From CAXRBC01 sp041158045 (GTDB lineage Bacteria > Actinomycetota > Acidimicrobiia > Acidimicrobiales > Ilumatobacteraceae), in the NCBI GenBank assembly GCA_041158045.1, contig JBEBCD010000003.1:1-41056 (forward strand): a DNA stretch of 41,056 bases, given 5' to 3'. The position numbers and the translations under genes are program-made. Shown here one piece after another: positions 29,209 to 37,591 of the stretch. Under the pieces are notes generated by a model. The model was not told where the DNA came from, did not search any database, and saw only the letters and a program-made list of their open reading frames with translations. How positions within the stretch are numbered: position 1 is the stretch's first letter; each line of letters begins with the position of its first letter.

Positions 29209-30926
29209 GGGCCCGTGGGGGCGAACGCGAGGTCCTGCATCACGCCCTGGTACGGGTTGCGCCCACCGCACTGGCCGCCCTCGCCGACCTGCCGCAGCGC
29301 GACGAGCACGTAGCGCGCGGGCGTCGCGATCGCGATGCTCGTGCGGGCCCGGCGCGTGTTGTAGTCCGACGCGACGCGCGGACCCCAGCCCTCGAGCGTC
29401 GACGGCGCGGCGTCGTTGGCGGCGTACACCTCGATCGCCCACGGTCCGTTGCGCATCGCCACCTCGAGCGTGCCGGCGGACGCCGCGCTGAGCTCGACGA
29501 GCACGCCGACGTACCCCTTGCGCCCCAGGTATTGGTTGGCGTAGCACTCGGTCGTCCAGACGGTCTGCGGGTCGCCGTCGAGCAGCGCGGGGATCATCGT
29601 CTCGTTCTCCTGGGCGTCGTCGCCGAGCGGGTCGTAGCTCGTGAGGCGCTGGATCGTGACGGGCGGCAGCATCGCCGCCGCCTCCGCCGCGGGGGTGGCG
29701 GCCTCCGTGCGGGTGAAGGTCCGCACCGCGGCGACGAGCACGGCCACGGCGAGCAGCGCCGCGACCCCGGCGAGCGCGAGGGTGCTGCGGCCCGTGCCCC
29801 GGCGGGACCCGCCGGCGGCTGCGTCACCCTCGGCGCGCGGTGGGCGGACGCGCCGCTGGCGCACGGGCGTCTCGGCCTGGCGCGTGCGGAGCACGGGCTG
29901 GCCGGGGATGTGCGCGATCGCGCCGGCATCGCTCGTGCGGCGGCGGTGCGGCGGCGTGCCGGTCTCGTCGCGCGGTGCGGCCGCGGGCGCGATCGTCGCG
30001 CCCGCGTCGGGCCCGGTCGGCTCGATCGTCGCGACGCCGTCGGGCGGCGTCATCGTCGTCGTCACGTCGAGCTGCCGGGTCGCGGCGGCCATCAGCGCGG
30101 CGCGCGTCTCCTCGCCCGTCGCGTAGCGGTGCTCCGGGTTGCGCGCGAGCAGCCGGTGGATGACGCGCACGAGCTGCGGCGAGAGCTGCGGCTGCAGGTG
30201 CGCGAGGTCCGTCGGGTCGCGCTGCAGCCGCGCGAGCGCGGTCTCGGCGTCGGTGTCACCGACGAACGGCACCCTGCCCGCGAGGCACTCGTAGAGCACG
30301 AGGCCGAGCCCGTAGAGGTCGGCGCGCCCGTCGAGCGGCTTGCCGCGCACCTGCTCGGGCGACAGGTACTTGGCCGTGCCCATCATGATGTTGTCGTTCG
30401 TCAGGTCGCCGCCGGTCGGCGAGAGCGCCTTGGCGATCCCGAAGTCGGCGAGGAGGAAGCGCCCCTCGGGCGTGATGAGGATGTTGCCCGGCTTCACGTC
30501 GCGGTGCACGATCTGGGCGCGGTGCGCGGCGTCGAGCGCGGCGGCGATCGCGGCGCCCATGTGGATCGTGAGCTGCGCGCCGAGCCGCCCGCGCCGGTCC
30601 AGCAGCTCGCGGAGGCTCTTGCCCTGCACGTACTGCATGACGACGGCCTGGCGCCCCTCGTCCTCCACCGAGTCGTACACCGCGACGATGTTCGGGTGGT
30701 TGAGCGCCGCGCACGCCACGGCCTCGCGACGGAAGCGCTCGGCGACGGTGGGGTCGCTCGCGAGCTGCGGCTTCAGCACCTTGACCGCGACCTTGCGGTT
30801 GAGGAACGTGTCGGTCCCGAGCCACACCTCGGCCATGCCGCCACGCGCGATCTGTCGCTCGAGCCGGTACCGCCCGGCGACGACGGTGGCGCCGTGGGCC
30901 TCCTCGGGTCGCGGCGCGGGCATCAT
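29205..30926 (-). CDS. Transmembrane Ser/Thr protein kinase with discoidin-like ectodomain
   Basis: A 573-residue PknB-type kinase. The kinase domain spans about residues 18-280: glycine loop ARGGMAEVW, catalytic Lys49 in VAVKVLK, HRDVKPGNIL at 141-150, DFG at 161-163, and MGTAKYLSPEQ, so it should be active. A Pro/Thr/Arg-rich juxtamembrane linker (about 285-380), one membrane helix (about 382-403) and an extracytoplasmic domain (about 420-573) with ALLDGDPQTVWTTECY follow; the last resembles the F5/8-type (discoidin) carbohydrate-binding fold. In mycobacteria this locus encodes MviN (MurJ), whose C-terminus joins a pseudokinase and a similar ectodomain. Here the kinase stands alone with intact catalytic residues. 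A TAGCGT -10 lies at 30938-30943. Confidence 0.9.
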   Translation of the reverse strand: MMPAPRPEEAHGATVVAGRYRLERQIARGGMAEVWLGTDTFLNRKVAVKVLKPQLASDPTVAERFRREAVACAALNHPNIVAVYDSVEDEGRQAVVMQYVQGKSLRELLDRRGRLGAQLTIHMGAAIAAALDAAHRAQIVHRDVKPGNILITPEGRFLLADFGIAKALSPTGGDLTNDNIMMGTAKYLSPEQVRGKPLDGRADLYGLGLVLYECLAGRVPFVGDTDAETALARLQRDPTDLAHLQPQLSPQLVRVIHRLLARNPEHRYATGEETRAALMAAATRQLDVTTTMTPPDGVATIEPTGPDAGATIAPAAAPRDETGTPPHRRRTSDAGAIAHIPGQPVLRTRQAETPVRQRRVRPPRAEGDAAAGGSRRGTGRSTLALAGVAALLAVAVLVAAVRTFTRTEAATPAAEAAAMLPPVTIQRLTSYDPLGDDAQENETMIPALLDGDPQTVWTTECYANQYLGRKGYVGVLVELSAASAGTLEVAMRNGPWAIEVYAANDAAPSTLEGWGPRVASDYNTRRARTSIAIATPARYVLVALRQVGEGGQCGGRNPYQGVMQDLAFAPTGP

Positions 30927-31020
30927 CGGCGCCCGCGACGCTAGTTTCGCGGGCCTTTTCGTTCGGGGAATGTCGCCGCGCGCGGCTCACCGCGCGCGGC
31001 GAGCGCCGCGTCCCGCGGCG
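30927..31020. other. Intergenic region with two hairpins between degV and the kinase
   Basis: A perfect 11-bp inverted repeat GCCGCGCGCGG-CTCA-CCGCGCGCGGC (30975-31000) directly after the degV stop probably ends or stabilises that transcript. A second repeat GCCCGCGA/TCGCGGGC (30931-30954) has a T-rich run (CTTTT) on its plus-strand side. The minus-strand TAGCGT (30938-30943) within its loop is the likely -10 of the kinase gene. Confidence 0.55.
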
Positions 31021-31854
31021 TCAGGCGACGTGGTACGTGACGCCGATCGTCCCCGGACCCGTGTGCGAGCCGATGACGGACCCGATGTCGCCGACGACGA
31101 TCTCGCCCGAGTGGGTCTCGCGGAGCTGGGCGACGAAGGCGTCGACGTCCGCGCACTGGGCGTGGAGCACCGCGACGTCGGTGACGGGGCCGGCGGCGCG
31201 GAACTGCTCGATCACGAAGGCGAGGGCCTTGGACCGGGTGCGCTGCTTGCCGCCCTCGGCCACCTTGCCGTCCTTCACGGTGATGATCGGCTTGATCGCG
31301 AGGGCGGAGGCGAGCAGGGCCTTGGCCCCGCCGATGCGGCCGTTCTTCTTGAGGTTCTCCAGCGTGTCGAGCGCGCCCCACACGCGGGTGCGCTCGCAGA
31401 GGTCCTCGACGGTGCGGGCGAGCGACTCGAGGTCGGTGGCGGTCCGCGCGAGGCGCGCTGCGGCCAGCACGTTGATGCCCTCGCCCATCGACGCCGAGCG
31501 GCTGTCGACGATGCGCACCGGCACGGTGACGCCCGACTGCGCGACGCCCTGCTCGGCGGACGCCCGCGTCGCCGAGAGCTCCGACGACAGCGTGACGACG
31601 AGGATGCCGGTCGCGCCCTCGGCGGCGAGCCGCTGGTAGGCGGCGGCAAACTGCCCGGGCGCCGGCGCCGCGGTCTGCGGCAGCACGGGCGACGCGGAGC
31701 ACCGCGCCCAGAACTCGGTGGGGGTCAGTCCCTCGCGGTCGACGAACTCCTCGTCGCCGAAGCGGAAGGTGAGTGGCACGAGCGTGATGCGCAGCTCGTC
31801 GACCAGCCGCTGGGGCAGGTCGCAGGCGCTGTCGGTGACGATGCGGAGGGTCAT
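31021..31854 (-). CDS. DegV family fatty-acid-binding protein
   Basis: A 277-residue DegV (FakB-like) protein. It starts MTLRIVTDSACDLP, has the lipid-contacting GILVVTLSSELSATRASAEQ and IVDSRSASMGEG segments, the family LENLKKNGRIGGAKALLASALAIKPI, and ends with GDIGSVIGSHTGPGTIGV. Such proteins bind a fatty acid and can present it to a kinase (FakA) for phosphorylation; no fakA is in the window. The ATG overlaps the stop of the DUF6049 gene (ATGA, 31851-31854), so the two are co-translated. Confidence 0.93.
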   Translation of the reverse strand: MTLRIVTDSACDLPQRLVDELRITLVPLTFRFGDEEFVDREGLTPTEFWARCSASPVLPQTAAPAPGQFAAAYQRLAAEGATGILVVTLSSELSATRASAEQGVAQSGVTVPVRIVDSRSASMGEGINVLAAARLARTATDLESLARTVEDLCERTRVWGALDTLENLKKNGRIGGAKALLASALAIKPIITVKDGKVAEGGKQRTRSKALAFVIEQFRAAGPVTDVAVLHAQCADVDAFVAQLRETHSGEIVVGDIGSVIGSHTGPGTIGVTYHVA

Positions 31855-33887
31855 GTGCGCGAGCGTAGTACGGGATGGTGCTTGCTGATCCGCTTGCGGT
31901 ACCTGCGCCGCAGGTGGGTGACCCACCACACGGCGAGCAGCAGCACGCCGACGCCCGTCACCGCGCGTCCGAGGCCGGCGATCGCGTTGACGCGTGCCGA
32001 CACCTCGATCCGTCGTCCGAGCTGGCCGAGTCCGTCGGCGGTGAAGATGCGCACGTCGACGGGGAAGAGCCCGTTGGCACGCGCGACGACCGGGATCGAC
32101 ACCTGCGCGCCGCCGCCCGCGGGCACGGTGACGACCACGGCGCCCGTGCCGACCTCAAGCTTGTCGCTCGCGACGCGCACCTGCACGGTGAGCGGCTCGC
32201 CGTAGGCGTTGGTGAGCTCGACGCGCAGCTCGCTCTCGCGGCTCCCGAGGGTGAACGTCGTGCCCGGCGCGACCCGCACGGCCGTGCGCACCGCGCGCAG
32301 CCTGGCGCGCAGGGCGTCCACGTACTCGGCGCGGCGCGCCTCCGAGAGGTCGTCCGAGGGGAGCACGTCGAGGAGGCGGCCCATGGCGACGCGCGTCGGC
32401 GAGGCGGCGTCGAGCGTGCTCGCGACGCGCTCCACGGCGGCGCGCAGGTCGTCGACGAGCGCGAGTCGCGCCGTGAGGTACGTGCGGGAGCGCGGTCGCA
32501 GCACCGGCTGGGCGGCCTCCGGCGGCGGCGCGCCGAGCCCGCGCAACGGCGCGAGGCGCACCGTCCCCGGCAGACGCTGCAGCACGAGCAGCGCCTCTCG
32601 CATCACCTCGGCCGCGACGGGCGCACCGGTGCGCGACGCGAGCACGTAGCGGCGCGACGCGGGGTCGCCGCCGCCCGCCACGATCTCGTCGCGCTCGGCG
32701 ACGATCTGCGCGGCGATCGCGGTGCCGGAGAGGAACGGGTTGTCGCTCGCGAGCGACAGGTCGTTGGCGAGCAGGCCGTCCACCACGTGCAGTCCGACGA
32801 CGCCCTCGGCGGTGCGCAGGCGCGACGGGCGCGCCGTGCGGTCCTCGCCGGTGAGCGTGCTGCCCGCCTGCGGCAGCACGACGATGGTGCGCACGCCGAG
32901 CGACGCGAGCGCGCCGACGCCGTCGGCGTCGAGCGGCGACGTCGCGACCCACACGCCGTCGTCGGCGTGCCCGTCGACGCCGAGCCCGGTGAGCGCGGTC
33001 CGCCCGCGGTCGAGCATGGCGGCCAACGCGTCGACGCGCCGCGAGCGCGCCGCGTCGCCGGGGTCCGCCGGCACGTAGGTCGTCGGCGCGAGCGTGGCCG
33101 CGCCCATCGCGGGGGCGAGCCGCGCCCAGGCCTCGCGGTCGCGGGGGTCGGTCGAGGTCGCGAGCCCCTCGAGGTACTCGGGCCGGGCGTGCACGGTGAA
33201 CGCCGCGGGGTTCACCTCCAGCAGGTCCGCGGCGCGCGTCGCGAGGTCGCGCATCGCGTCGGAGATCGGGGCGGTGCCGTCGGGCTGGAGCACGATCCCG
33301 GGGTCGAGGCCGAGGAGCGGCGACACGGTCACGGGCGCCTCCGTCGCGGCGGGGGCGGTGCGGTGCACGAAGGTCACGGCGCGCAGCCGGGGGTTGTCCG
33401 CCGTGCGGACCTCCACCACGACGGGGTAGATCCCCGGCCCGCCGAACTCGAGGCGCCGGGCCTCGGTCGCCGCGCCCCCCTCCCGGTCGGTCGCGGTCAC
33501 GGTCAGCACGTACTGACCGTCCTCCCGCGTCGCGAGGCGCGCGGTGTCGAGCTCGTACTCGTCGCGCACCTCGATCGACTCGGGTGCGGCGAGCGCGCGC
33601 CGCACGCCCTCGGCGCCGTCGGTGACGCGCGCGCCCAGCACGACCCGCACCACGTTGGGCTGTGCGGGGTCGGGGGTCGAGAGTCGCGCGCGGAGGCGCG
33701 CGTTGTCCACCGCGAAGATGAAGCGCAGCGTCCCGCCCGCCGACACGTTGAAGTTCTGCGCGGTGATGCGCAGCGACGGCACGGCCTCGACCGCCCGCGT
33801 GGCGCGCGGCGGCGCGGCGACCGTGGCGCCGAGCACCGTCGCGACGACGGTCGCGGCGCGGACGACGACCCCGGTGACGACCCGCAC
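31851..33887 (-). CDS. DUF6049 family exported membrane protein
   Basis: A 678-residue protein occupying the Rv3909-like position. The N-terminus is a signal-like sequence (VVTGVVVRAATVVATVLGATVAA). A large extracytoplasmic part follows with beta-rich segments (LRITAQNFNVSAGGTLRFIF; GQYVLTVTATDREGG), a central domain with VWVATSPLDADGVGALASLG, and an Ig-like module (TFTLGSRESELRVELTNAYGEPL). One membrane helix near the C-terminus (GVGVLLLAVWWVTHL) precedes a basic tail. GTG 33887 is chosen for the best signal peptide; GTG 33905 is also in frame. It is divergent from cca by 36 bases and coupled to degV. A cell-envelope role is likely; the function is unknown. Confidence 0.8.
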   Translation of the reverse strand: MRVVTGVVVRAATVVATVLGATVAAPPRATRAVEAVPSLRITAQNFNVSAGGTLRFIFAVDNARLRARLSTPDPAQPNVVRVVLGARVTDGAEGVRRALAAPESIEVRDEYELDTARLATREDGQYVLTVTATDREGGAATEARRLEFGGPGIYPVVVEVRTADNPRLRAVTFVHRTAPAATEAPVTVSPLLGLDPGIVLQPDGTAPISDAMRDLATRAADLLEVNPAAFTVHARPEYLEGLATSTDPRDREAWARLAPAMGAATLAPTTYVPADPGDAARSRRVDALAAMLDRGRTALTGLGVDGHADDGVWVATSPLDADGVGALASLGVRTIVVLPQAGSTLTGEDRTARPSRLRTAEGVVGLHVVDGLLANDLSLASDNPFLSGTAIAAQIVAERDEIVAGGGDPASRRYVLASRTGAPVAAEVMREALLVLQRLPGTVRLAPLRGLGAPPPEAAQPVLRPRSRTYLTARLALVDDLRAAVERVASTLDAASPTRVAMGRLLDVLPSDDLSEARRAEYVDALRARLRAVRTAVRVAPGTTFTLGSRESELRVELTNAYGEPLTVQVRVASDKLEVGTGAVVVTVPAGGGAQVSIPVVARANGLFPVDVRIFTADGLGQLGRRIEVSARVNAIAGLGRAVTGVGVLLLAVWWVTHLRRRYRKRISKHHPVLRSRT

Positions 33888-33910
33888 TCGTCCACCATTA
33901 CACACGTGCG

Positions 33911-33916
33911 TAGCCT
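33911..33916 (+). promoter_or_regulatory. -10 element before cca
   Basis: TAGCCT ends seven bases before the GTG start at 33924, in the 36-base divergent gap with the DUF6049 gene, indicating a near-leaderless cca transcript. Confidence 0.45.
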
Positions 33917-33923
33917 GTGATGC

Positions 33924-35342
33924 GTGGTACCGCGGCGGTTCGCACCGGTGCTGGCCGAGGTCGAGCCGCTCGCGCGGCGATTCCGCGACGCGGGCGCGCG
34001 GCTCTATCTCGTCGGGGGATCCGTGCGGGACCTCATGCTCGACCGTCGCGTCGACGCGCTCGACTTCGACTTCACGACCGACGCGCGACCCGACGCGGTG
34101 CGCGGGATCGTCGAGGGGTGGGCCGATGCGGTGTGGGCGCCGGGCGAGCGCTTCGGCACGATCGCGTGCCGCAAGGGTGCGCGCACCCTCGAGATCACGA
34201 CCCACCGCGCCGAGGCCTACGCGCCCGAGTCCCGCAAGCCCGAGGTGCGCTTCGCCGACGACGTGCGGGCCGACCTCTCGCGTCGCGACTTCACGATCAA
34301 CGCGATGGCCCTCGAGGTCACGAGCGACGCCCCGGAGCTCGTCGACCCCTTCGGCGGCATGGCGGACCTCATGTCGCGCACCCTGCGCACGCCCCTCTCG
34401 GCCACGGAGAGCTTCTCCGACGACCCGCTGCGCATGATGCGGGCCGCGCGCTTCATCGCCACGCTCGAGGTGGCGCCGGTGCCGGAGCTGGTGGAGGCGG
34501 TCGACGCCATGCACGACCGCATCTCGATCGTCTCGGCCGAGCGGGTGCGCGACGAGTTCGATCGGCTCATGGTCGCGGCGCGACCGTCGCTCGGCCTCTG
34601 GTTCCTCGTCGACCACGGGGTCTGCCAGCACTTCCTGCCCGAGTTCGGCGCGATGCGCCTCGAGCAGGATCCGATCCACCGGCACAAGGACGTGCTCACC
34701 CACACGATCGCCGTGATCGAGAACGTCGCATCCGACGCCCCCTGCGACCTGCGCATCACGCGCCTCGCCGCGTTGTACCACGACATCGGCAAGCCGCGCA
34801 CCCGCCAGATCCGTCCCGGCAAGGGCGTGACCTTCTACCACCACGAGGTCGTGGGCGCCCGCATGACGCGCGAGCGGATGCGCGCGCTCAAGTACCCGGC
34901 GGCCGACGTCGAGGCGGTCTCCGAGCTCGTCGCGCTCACGTCGCGCTTCCACACGTACCAGCTGGGCTGGACCGACTCGGCGGTGCGCCGCTACGTGCGC
35001 GACGCGGGGCCGTGGCTCCGCGAGCTCAACGTGCTGACGCGCGCCGACTGCACCACGCGCAACGAGCGCAAGGTCGCGGCGCTCGCGCGCCGCATGGACG
35101 AGCTCGAGCAGCGCATCGCGGAGGTGTCGGCCCGCGAGGAGCTCGCGGCGATGCGCCCGGAGCTCGACGGCACCGCCGTCATGGAGCACCTCGGCATCGG
35201 CCCGGGCCGCGCGATCGGGGCGGCCCTCGACCACCTCATGGAGATCCGCCTCGAGGAGGGCCTGGTGGGGGATGCGGAGATCCGCGCCCGGCTCGACGCG
35301 TGGTGGCGCGCGCACGCCGCGGAGTACCCTCCCGCGTCATGA
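33924..35342 (+). CDS. cca: CCA tRNA nucleotidyltransferase
   Basis: A 472-residue class II nucleotidyltransferase (the gene annotated pcnA in mycobacteria) that adds or repairs the 3' CCA of tRNAs. The head domain has LVGGSVRDLMLDR and the metal-binding DFDFTT. RRDFTINAMA, DPLRMMRAARF (motif D-like) and the neck and body follow, with an HD domain HRHKDVLTHTI and LYHDIGKPRTR. The three tRNAs of the window encode CCA, so repair may be a major role here. GTG start after a TAGCCT -10. The stop overlaps the DUF5318 start (ATGA, 35339-35342). Confidence 0.93.
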   Translation: MVPRRFAPVLAEVEPLARRFRDAGARLYLVGGSVRDLMLDRRVDALDFDFTTDARPDAVRGIVEGWADAVWAPGERFGTIACRKGARTLEITTHRAEAYAPESRKPEVRFADDVRADLSRRDFTINAMALEVTSDAPELVDPFGGMADLMSRTLRTPLSATESFSDDPLRMMRAARFIATLEVAPVPELVEAVDAMHDRISIVSAERVRDEFDRLMVAARPSLGLWFLVDHGVCQHFLPEFGAMRLEQDPIHRHKDVLTHTIAVIENVASDAPCDLRITRLAALYHDIGKPRTRQIRPGKGVTFYHHEVVGARMTRERMRALKYPAADVEAVSELVALTSRFHTYQLGWTDSAVRRYVRDAGPWLRELNVLTRADCTTRNERKVAALARRMDELEQRIAEVSAREELAAMRPELDGTAVMEHLGIGPGRAIGAALDHLMEIRLEEGLVGDAEIRARLDAWWRAHAAEYPPAS

Positions 35343-35725
35343 CGGGCGAGGTCGACCACCGGCTGGCGCGACGCGCGCTGATCAAGCAGGTGCGCGCCGG
35401 CGAGGTGTCGCGCACGTCGGTCTGCGACGCGCACCCCGAGCTCCTGCGGGTGGCGCGGCGCTTCGGCCGCCGCACGCGCGTGCTCTGCCCCGTCTGCGCC
35501 GAGGACCACCTCGTGACGGTCTCCTACGTCTTCGGACCCCGACTCCCGAGCCACGGCCGCTTCGTCGAGACGCGGGCGGAGCTCGAGGCCTTCGATGCCC
35601 GGCCCGAGCACTTCACGGCCTACCTCGTCGAGGTCTGCCGTGCCTGCGCGTGGCACCACCTCCTGACCCAGCGCCCGCTGGGGGGACGGCGCAGGTCGGC
35701 GATCGCCCGCTCGTCGATACACTGA
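35339..35725 (+). CDS. DUF5318 family zinc-ribbon-like protein
   Basis: A 128-residue protein of unknown function found across actinobacteria. Two Cys pairs, LCPVC and VCRACAWHH, could hold a zinc ion. The N-terminus is LARRALIKQVRAGEVSRTSVCDAHPELLRVA, here split as LARRALIKQVRAGEVSRTSV and CDAHPELLRVA. GPRLPSHGRFVET follows. The ATG overlaps the cca stop. Its end lies beside the rpsF promoter region. Confidence 0.85.
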   Translation: MTGEVDHRLARRALIKQVRAGEVSRTSVCDAHPELLRVARRFGRRTRVLCPVCAEDHLVTVSYVFGPRLPSHGRFVETRAELEAFDARPEHFTAYLVEVCRACAWHHLLTQRPLGGRRRSAIARSSIH

Positions 35726-35798
35726 CGCCTCCACATACCTGCCCCCACGGGGGCCCCGCGCCGTCGACGACGGACGGGTCCGAAGGGAGTTGCATGCG
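35726..35798 (+). promoter_or_regulatory. rpsF leader and promoter region
   Basis: TACACT (35718-35723, overlapping the DUF5318 stop) is a -10 candidate for the rpsF-ssb-rpsR-rplI operon. GGGAG (35785-35789) lies nine bases before the rpsF ATG and decides that start over nearby TTG and ATG triplets at 35790 and 35794. In other bacteria the S6-S18 complex can bind its own leader; I did not find a convincing structure here. Confidence 0.45.
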
Positions 35799-36125
35799 AT
35801 GCGCGCGTACGAATTGATGGTCATCCTCAGCGGTGCGCTGGACGACAACGCGGCCCACTCGTGGCTCGGCACGGTCACCAAGTCGATCCAGTCGGTCGGT
35901 GGCAGCGTGCACGGCTCGCCCGACTGGTGGGGCCGCCGCCGCCTCGCCTACCCGATCGCCAAGCAGCACGACGGCTACTACGCCGTGTTCAACGTGCTCG
36001 CCGAGGGCGGCGCGCTCGACGAGGTCGAGCGCGGACTGCGCATCTCCGACGACGTGCTGCGCCACAAGCTGCTGCGCCTCCCCGACGCGGAGGCGGCGCG
36101 ACGCGGCATGACCGTCCCCGCCTGA
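35799..36125 (+). CDS. rpsF: 30S ribosomal protein S6
   Basis: A 108-residue ribosomal protein with MRAYELMVILSGALDD, SPDWWGRRRLAYPIAKQHDGYYAVF and the C-terminal ISDDVLRHKLLRLPD. It pairs with S18 in the 30S platform. ATG 35799 has GGGAG nine bases upstream. First gene of the rpsF-ssb-rpsR-rplI group, with dnaB behind it. Confidence 0.96.
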   Translation: MRAYELMVILSGALDDNAAHSWLGTVTKSIQSVGGSVHGSPDWWGRRRLAYPIAKQHDGYYAVFNVLAEGGALDEVERGLRISDDVLRHKLLRLPDAEAARRGMTVPA

Positions 36126-36183
36126 CCGCGCACACAACACCCGTCACCTACCCTCGACCCTTCCCCACGATCGGAGCATCACC

Positions 36184-36666
36184 ATGGCAGACAACACCGT
36201 CACCCTCATCGGCAACCTCACCCGCGACCCCGAGATCCGCTTCACGAGCACCGGTCGCGCCGTCGCGTCGTTCGGCCTCGCGGTCGGTCGCCGCTACCAG
36301 GTCAACGGCGAGTGGCAGGAGCAGACCTCGTACTTCAACGTGACGGCCTGGGGCCAGCTCGGCGAGAACGCCGCGGCCACCCTCGGCAAGGGCAACCGCG
36401 TCGTCGTCACCGGCCGCCTCGAGCAGCGCGAGTACACCAACCGCGAGGGTGAGAAGCGCACCGCGATCGACGTGATCGCCGACGAGCTCGGGCCCAGCCT
36501 CCGCTGGGCGACCGCCACCATCGAGCGCAACCCCCGCCCCGAGGGCGGCCGCGGCGGCGCGGGTGGTGGAGAGGGCGGCGGCGCGGGCGGCGGTCAGCCG
36601 GCCCCGAGCCGCGGGACCAACCCCGGATCCGAGTCCTCGCCGTTCGACGGCGAGGAGCCGTTCTGA
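36184..36666 (+). CDS. ssb: Single-stranded DNA-binding protein
   Basis: A 160-residue OB-fold protein: VTLIGNLTRDPEIRFTSTGRAV, here VTLIGNLTRDPEIRF then TSTGRAVASFGLAV, and TSYFNVTAWGQLGENAA. The OB domain ends near residue 110, followed by a Gly-rich linker and the acidic tip DGEEPF that binds partner proteins. ATG start with GGAG eight bases upstream. The position between rpsF and rpsR is conserved. Confidence 0.96.
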   Translation: MADNTVTLIGNLTRDPEIRFTSTGRAVASFGLAVGRRYQVNGEWQEQTSYFNVTAWGQLGENAAATLGKGNRVVVTGRLEQREYTNREGEKRTAIDVIADELGPSLRWATATIERNPRPEGGRGGAGGGEGGGAGGGQPAPSRGTNPGSESSPFDGEEPF

Positions 36667-36707
36667 CGGCCCACCGCTAGCACCCCGACCAAAGGACGAG
36701 CCACACC

Positions 36708-37148
36708 ATGACCAGCAAGCGCAACAAGGCCCGCGCCGCCAAGGCGGCACAGCGCAAGATCAAGAAGCGTCCCAACACGCTCGCGCAGGAGAACGTCACC
36801 TACATCGACTACAAGGACGTCAACCTGCTGCAGCGCTTCATGTCCGATCGCTCCCGCCTCCGCGCGCGGCGCATGACGGGCAACGACGTGCAGCAGCAGC
36901 GCGACATCGCGACCGCGGTCAAGAACGCGCGCGAGATGGCGCTCCTGCCGTACACCAAGCGCGTCGCCGCCACCCGCGTCCCGCGCGGGCGCGACGGCGA
37001 GGGCGGTCCGCGCCGCGGCCGCGACGGGGGTCGCGACGGTGGTCGTGACGCCGCGGGCATCGAGACGCCCGCGTCGGCCGAGGCCGCGGTCGCCGATGTG
37101 ACGACCGGGACGGTCGCCGCCGAGTCGAACGAGCAGGTGTCGTCGTGA
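36708..37148 (+). CDS. rpsR: 30S ribosomal protein S18 with long C-terminal extension
   Basis: A 146-residue S18. Residues about 20-86 are the usual S18 core (VTYIDYKDVNLLQRFMSDR and NAREMALLPYT). The N-terminal region lacks the Cys residues of zinc-binding S18 forms. After the core comes an unusual 55-60 residue tail, first Arg/Asp/Gly-rich (GRDGGRDGGRD), then Ala/Thr/Glu-rich; S18 normally ends close to residue 80-90. ATG start with a weak AAAGGA upstream. The stop overlaps the rplI GTG (GTGA, 37145-37148). Confidence 0.93.
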   Translation: MTSKRNKARAAKAAQRKIKKRPNTLAQENVTYIDYKDVNLLQRFMSDRSRLRARRMTGNDVQQQRDIATAVKNAREMALLPYTKRVAATRVPRGRDGEGGPRRGRDGGRDGGRDAAGIETPASAEAAVADVTTGTVAAESNEQVSS

Positions 37149-37591
37149 AGGTCCTGCTCCGCGCGGACGTCGCGGGCGTGGGGCGCCGGGGCGACATCGT
37201 CTCGGTCTCCGCGGGCCACGCGCGCAACTTCCTGCTGCCCAACGACCTCGCGATCGTCGCGAGCGAGTCGACCGTCGCCCAGGCCGAGGCCATGCGCAAG
37301 TCGCGCGAGGCCAAGGTCGCGGCCGACCGCGACTCGGCCCGCGCCATCGCGGCGTCGCTCGCCTCGCGCACCATCACGGTCCGCGCCAAGGCCGGTCCCG
37401 AGGGTCGCCTCTACGGCTCCGTCGGCGCCGCCGACGTGGCCGCCGCGGTGGCCGAGCAGGCCGGCGTGAGCATCGACCGCAAGCACGTGGCGCTCCCCGA
37501 GCCGCTCCGGGCCCTCGGCACGCACGAGGTCACGGCGGAGCTCTTCGACGGCGTCACCTGCACGCTGACGGTCTCGATCGTCGCCGGCTGA
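37145..37591 (+). CDS. rplI: 50S ribosomal protein L9
   Basis: A 148-residue ribosomal protein of normal length. The N-domain has MKVLLRADVAGVGRRGDIV and AGHARNFLLPNDLA, then the long helix rich in Ala, Lys and Arg, then a C-domain with GRLYGSVGAADVAAAV. GTG start overlapping the rpsR stop. Last gene of the ribosomal run before dnaB. Confidence 0.96.
   Translation: MKVLLRADVAGVGRRGDIVSVSAGHARNFLLPNDLAIVASESTVAQAEAMRKSREAKVAADRDSARAIAASLASRTITVRAKAGPEGRLYGSVGAADVAAAVAEQAGVSIDRKHVALPEPLRALGTHEVTAELFDGVTCTLTVSIVAG

Noticed and set aside
30931..30960. Rho-independent terminator on the plus strand (hairpin followed by CTTTT)
   Set aside because: No plus-strand gene ends here; the overlap with the kinase promoter makes a minus-strand role more likely, so it is described only as a hairpin.
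31851..35315. A single 1154-residue minus-strand open frame
   Set aside because: Only 31851-33887 encodes a recognisable protein (DUF6049). The upstream part is antisense to cca and has the Arg/Ala/His-rich composition of a GC-rich shadow frame.
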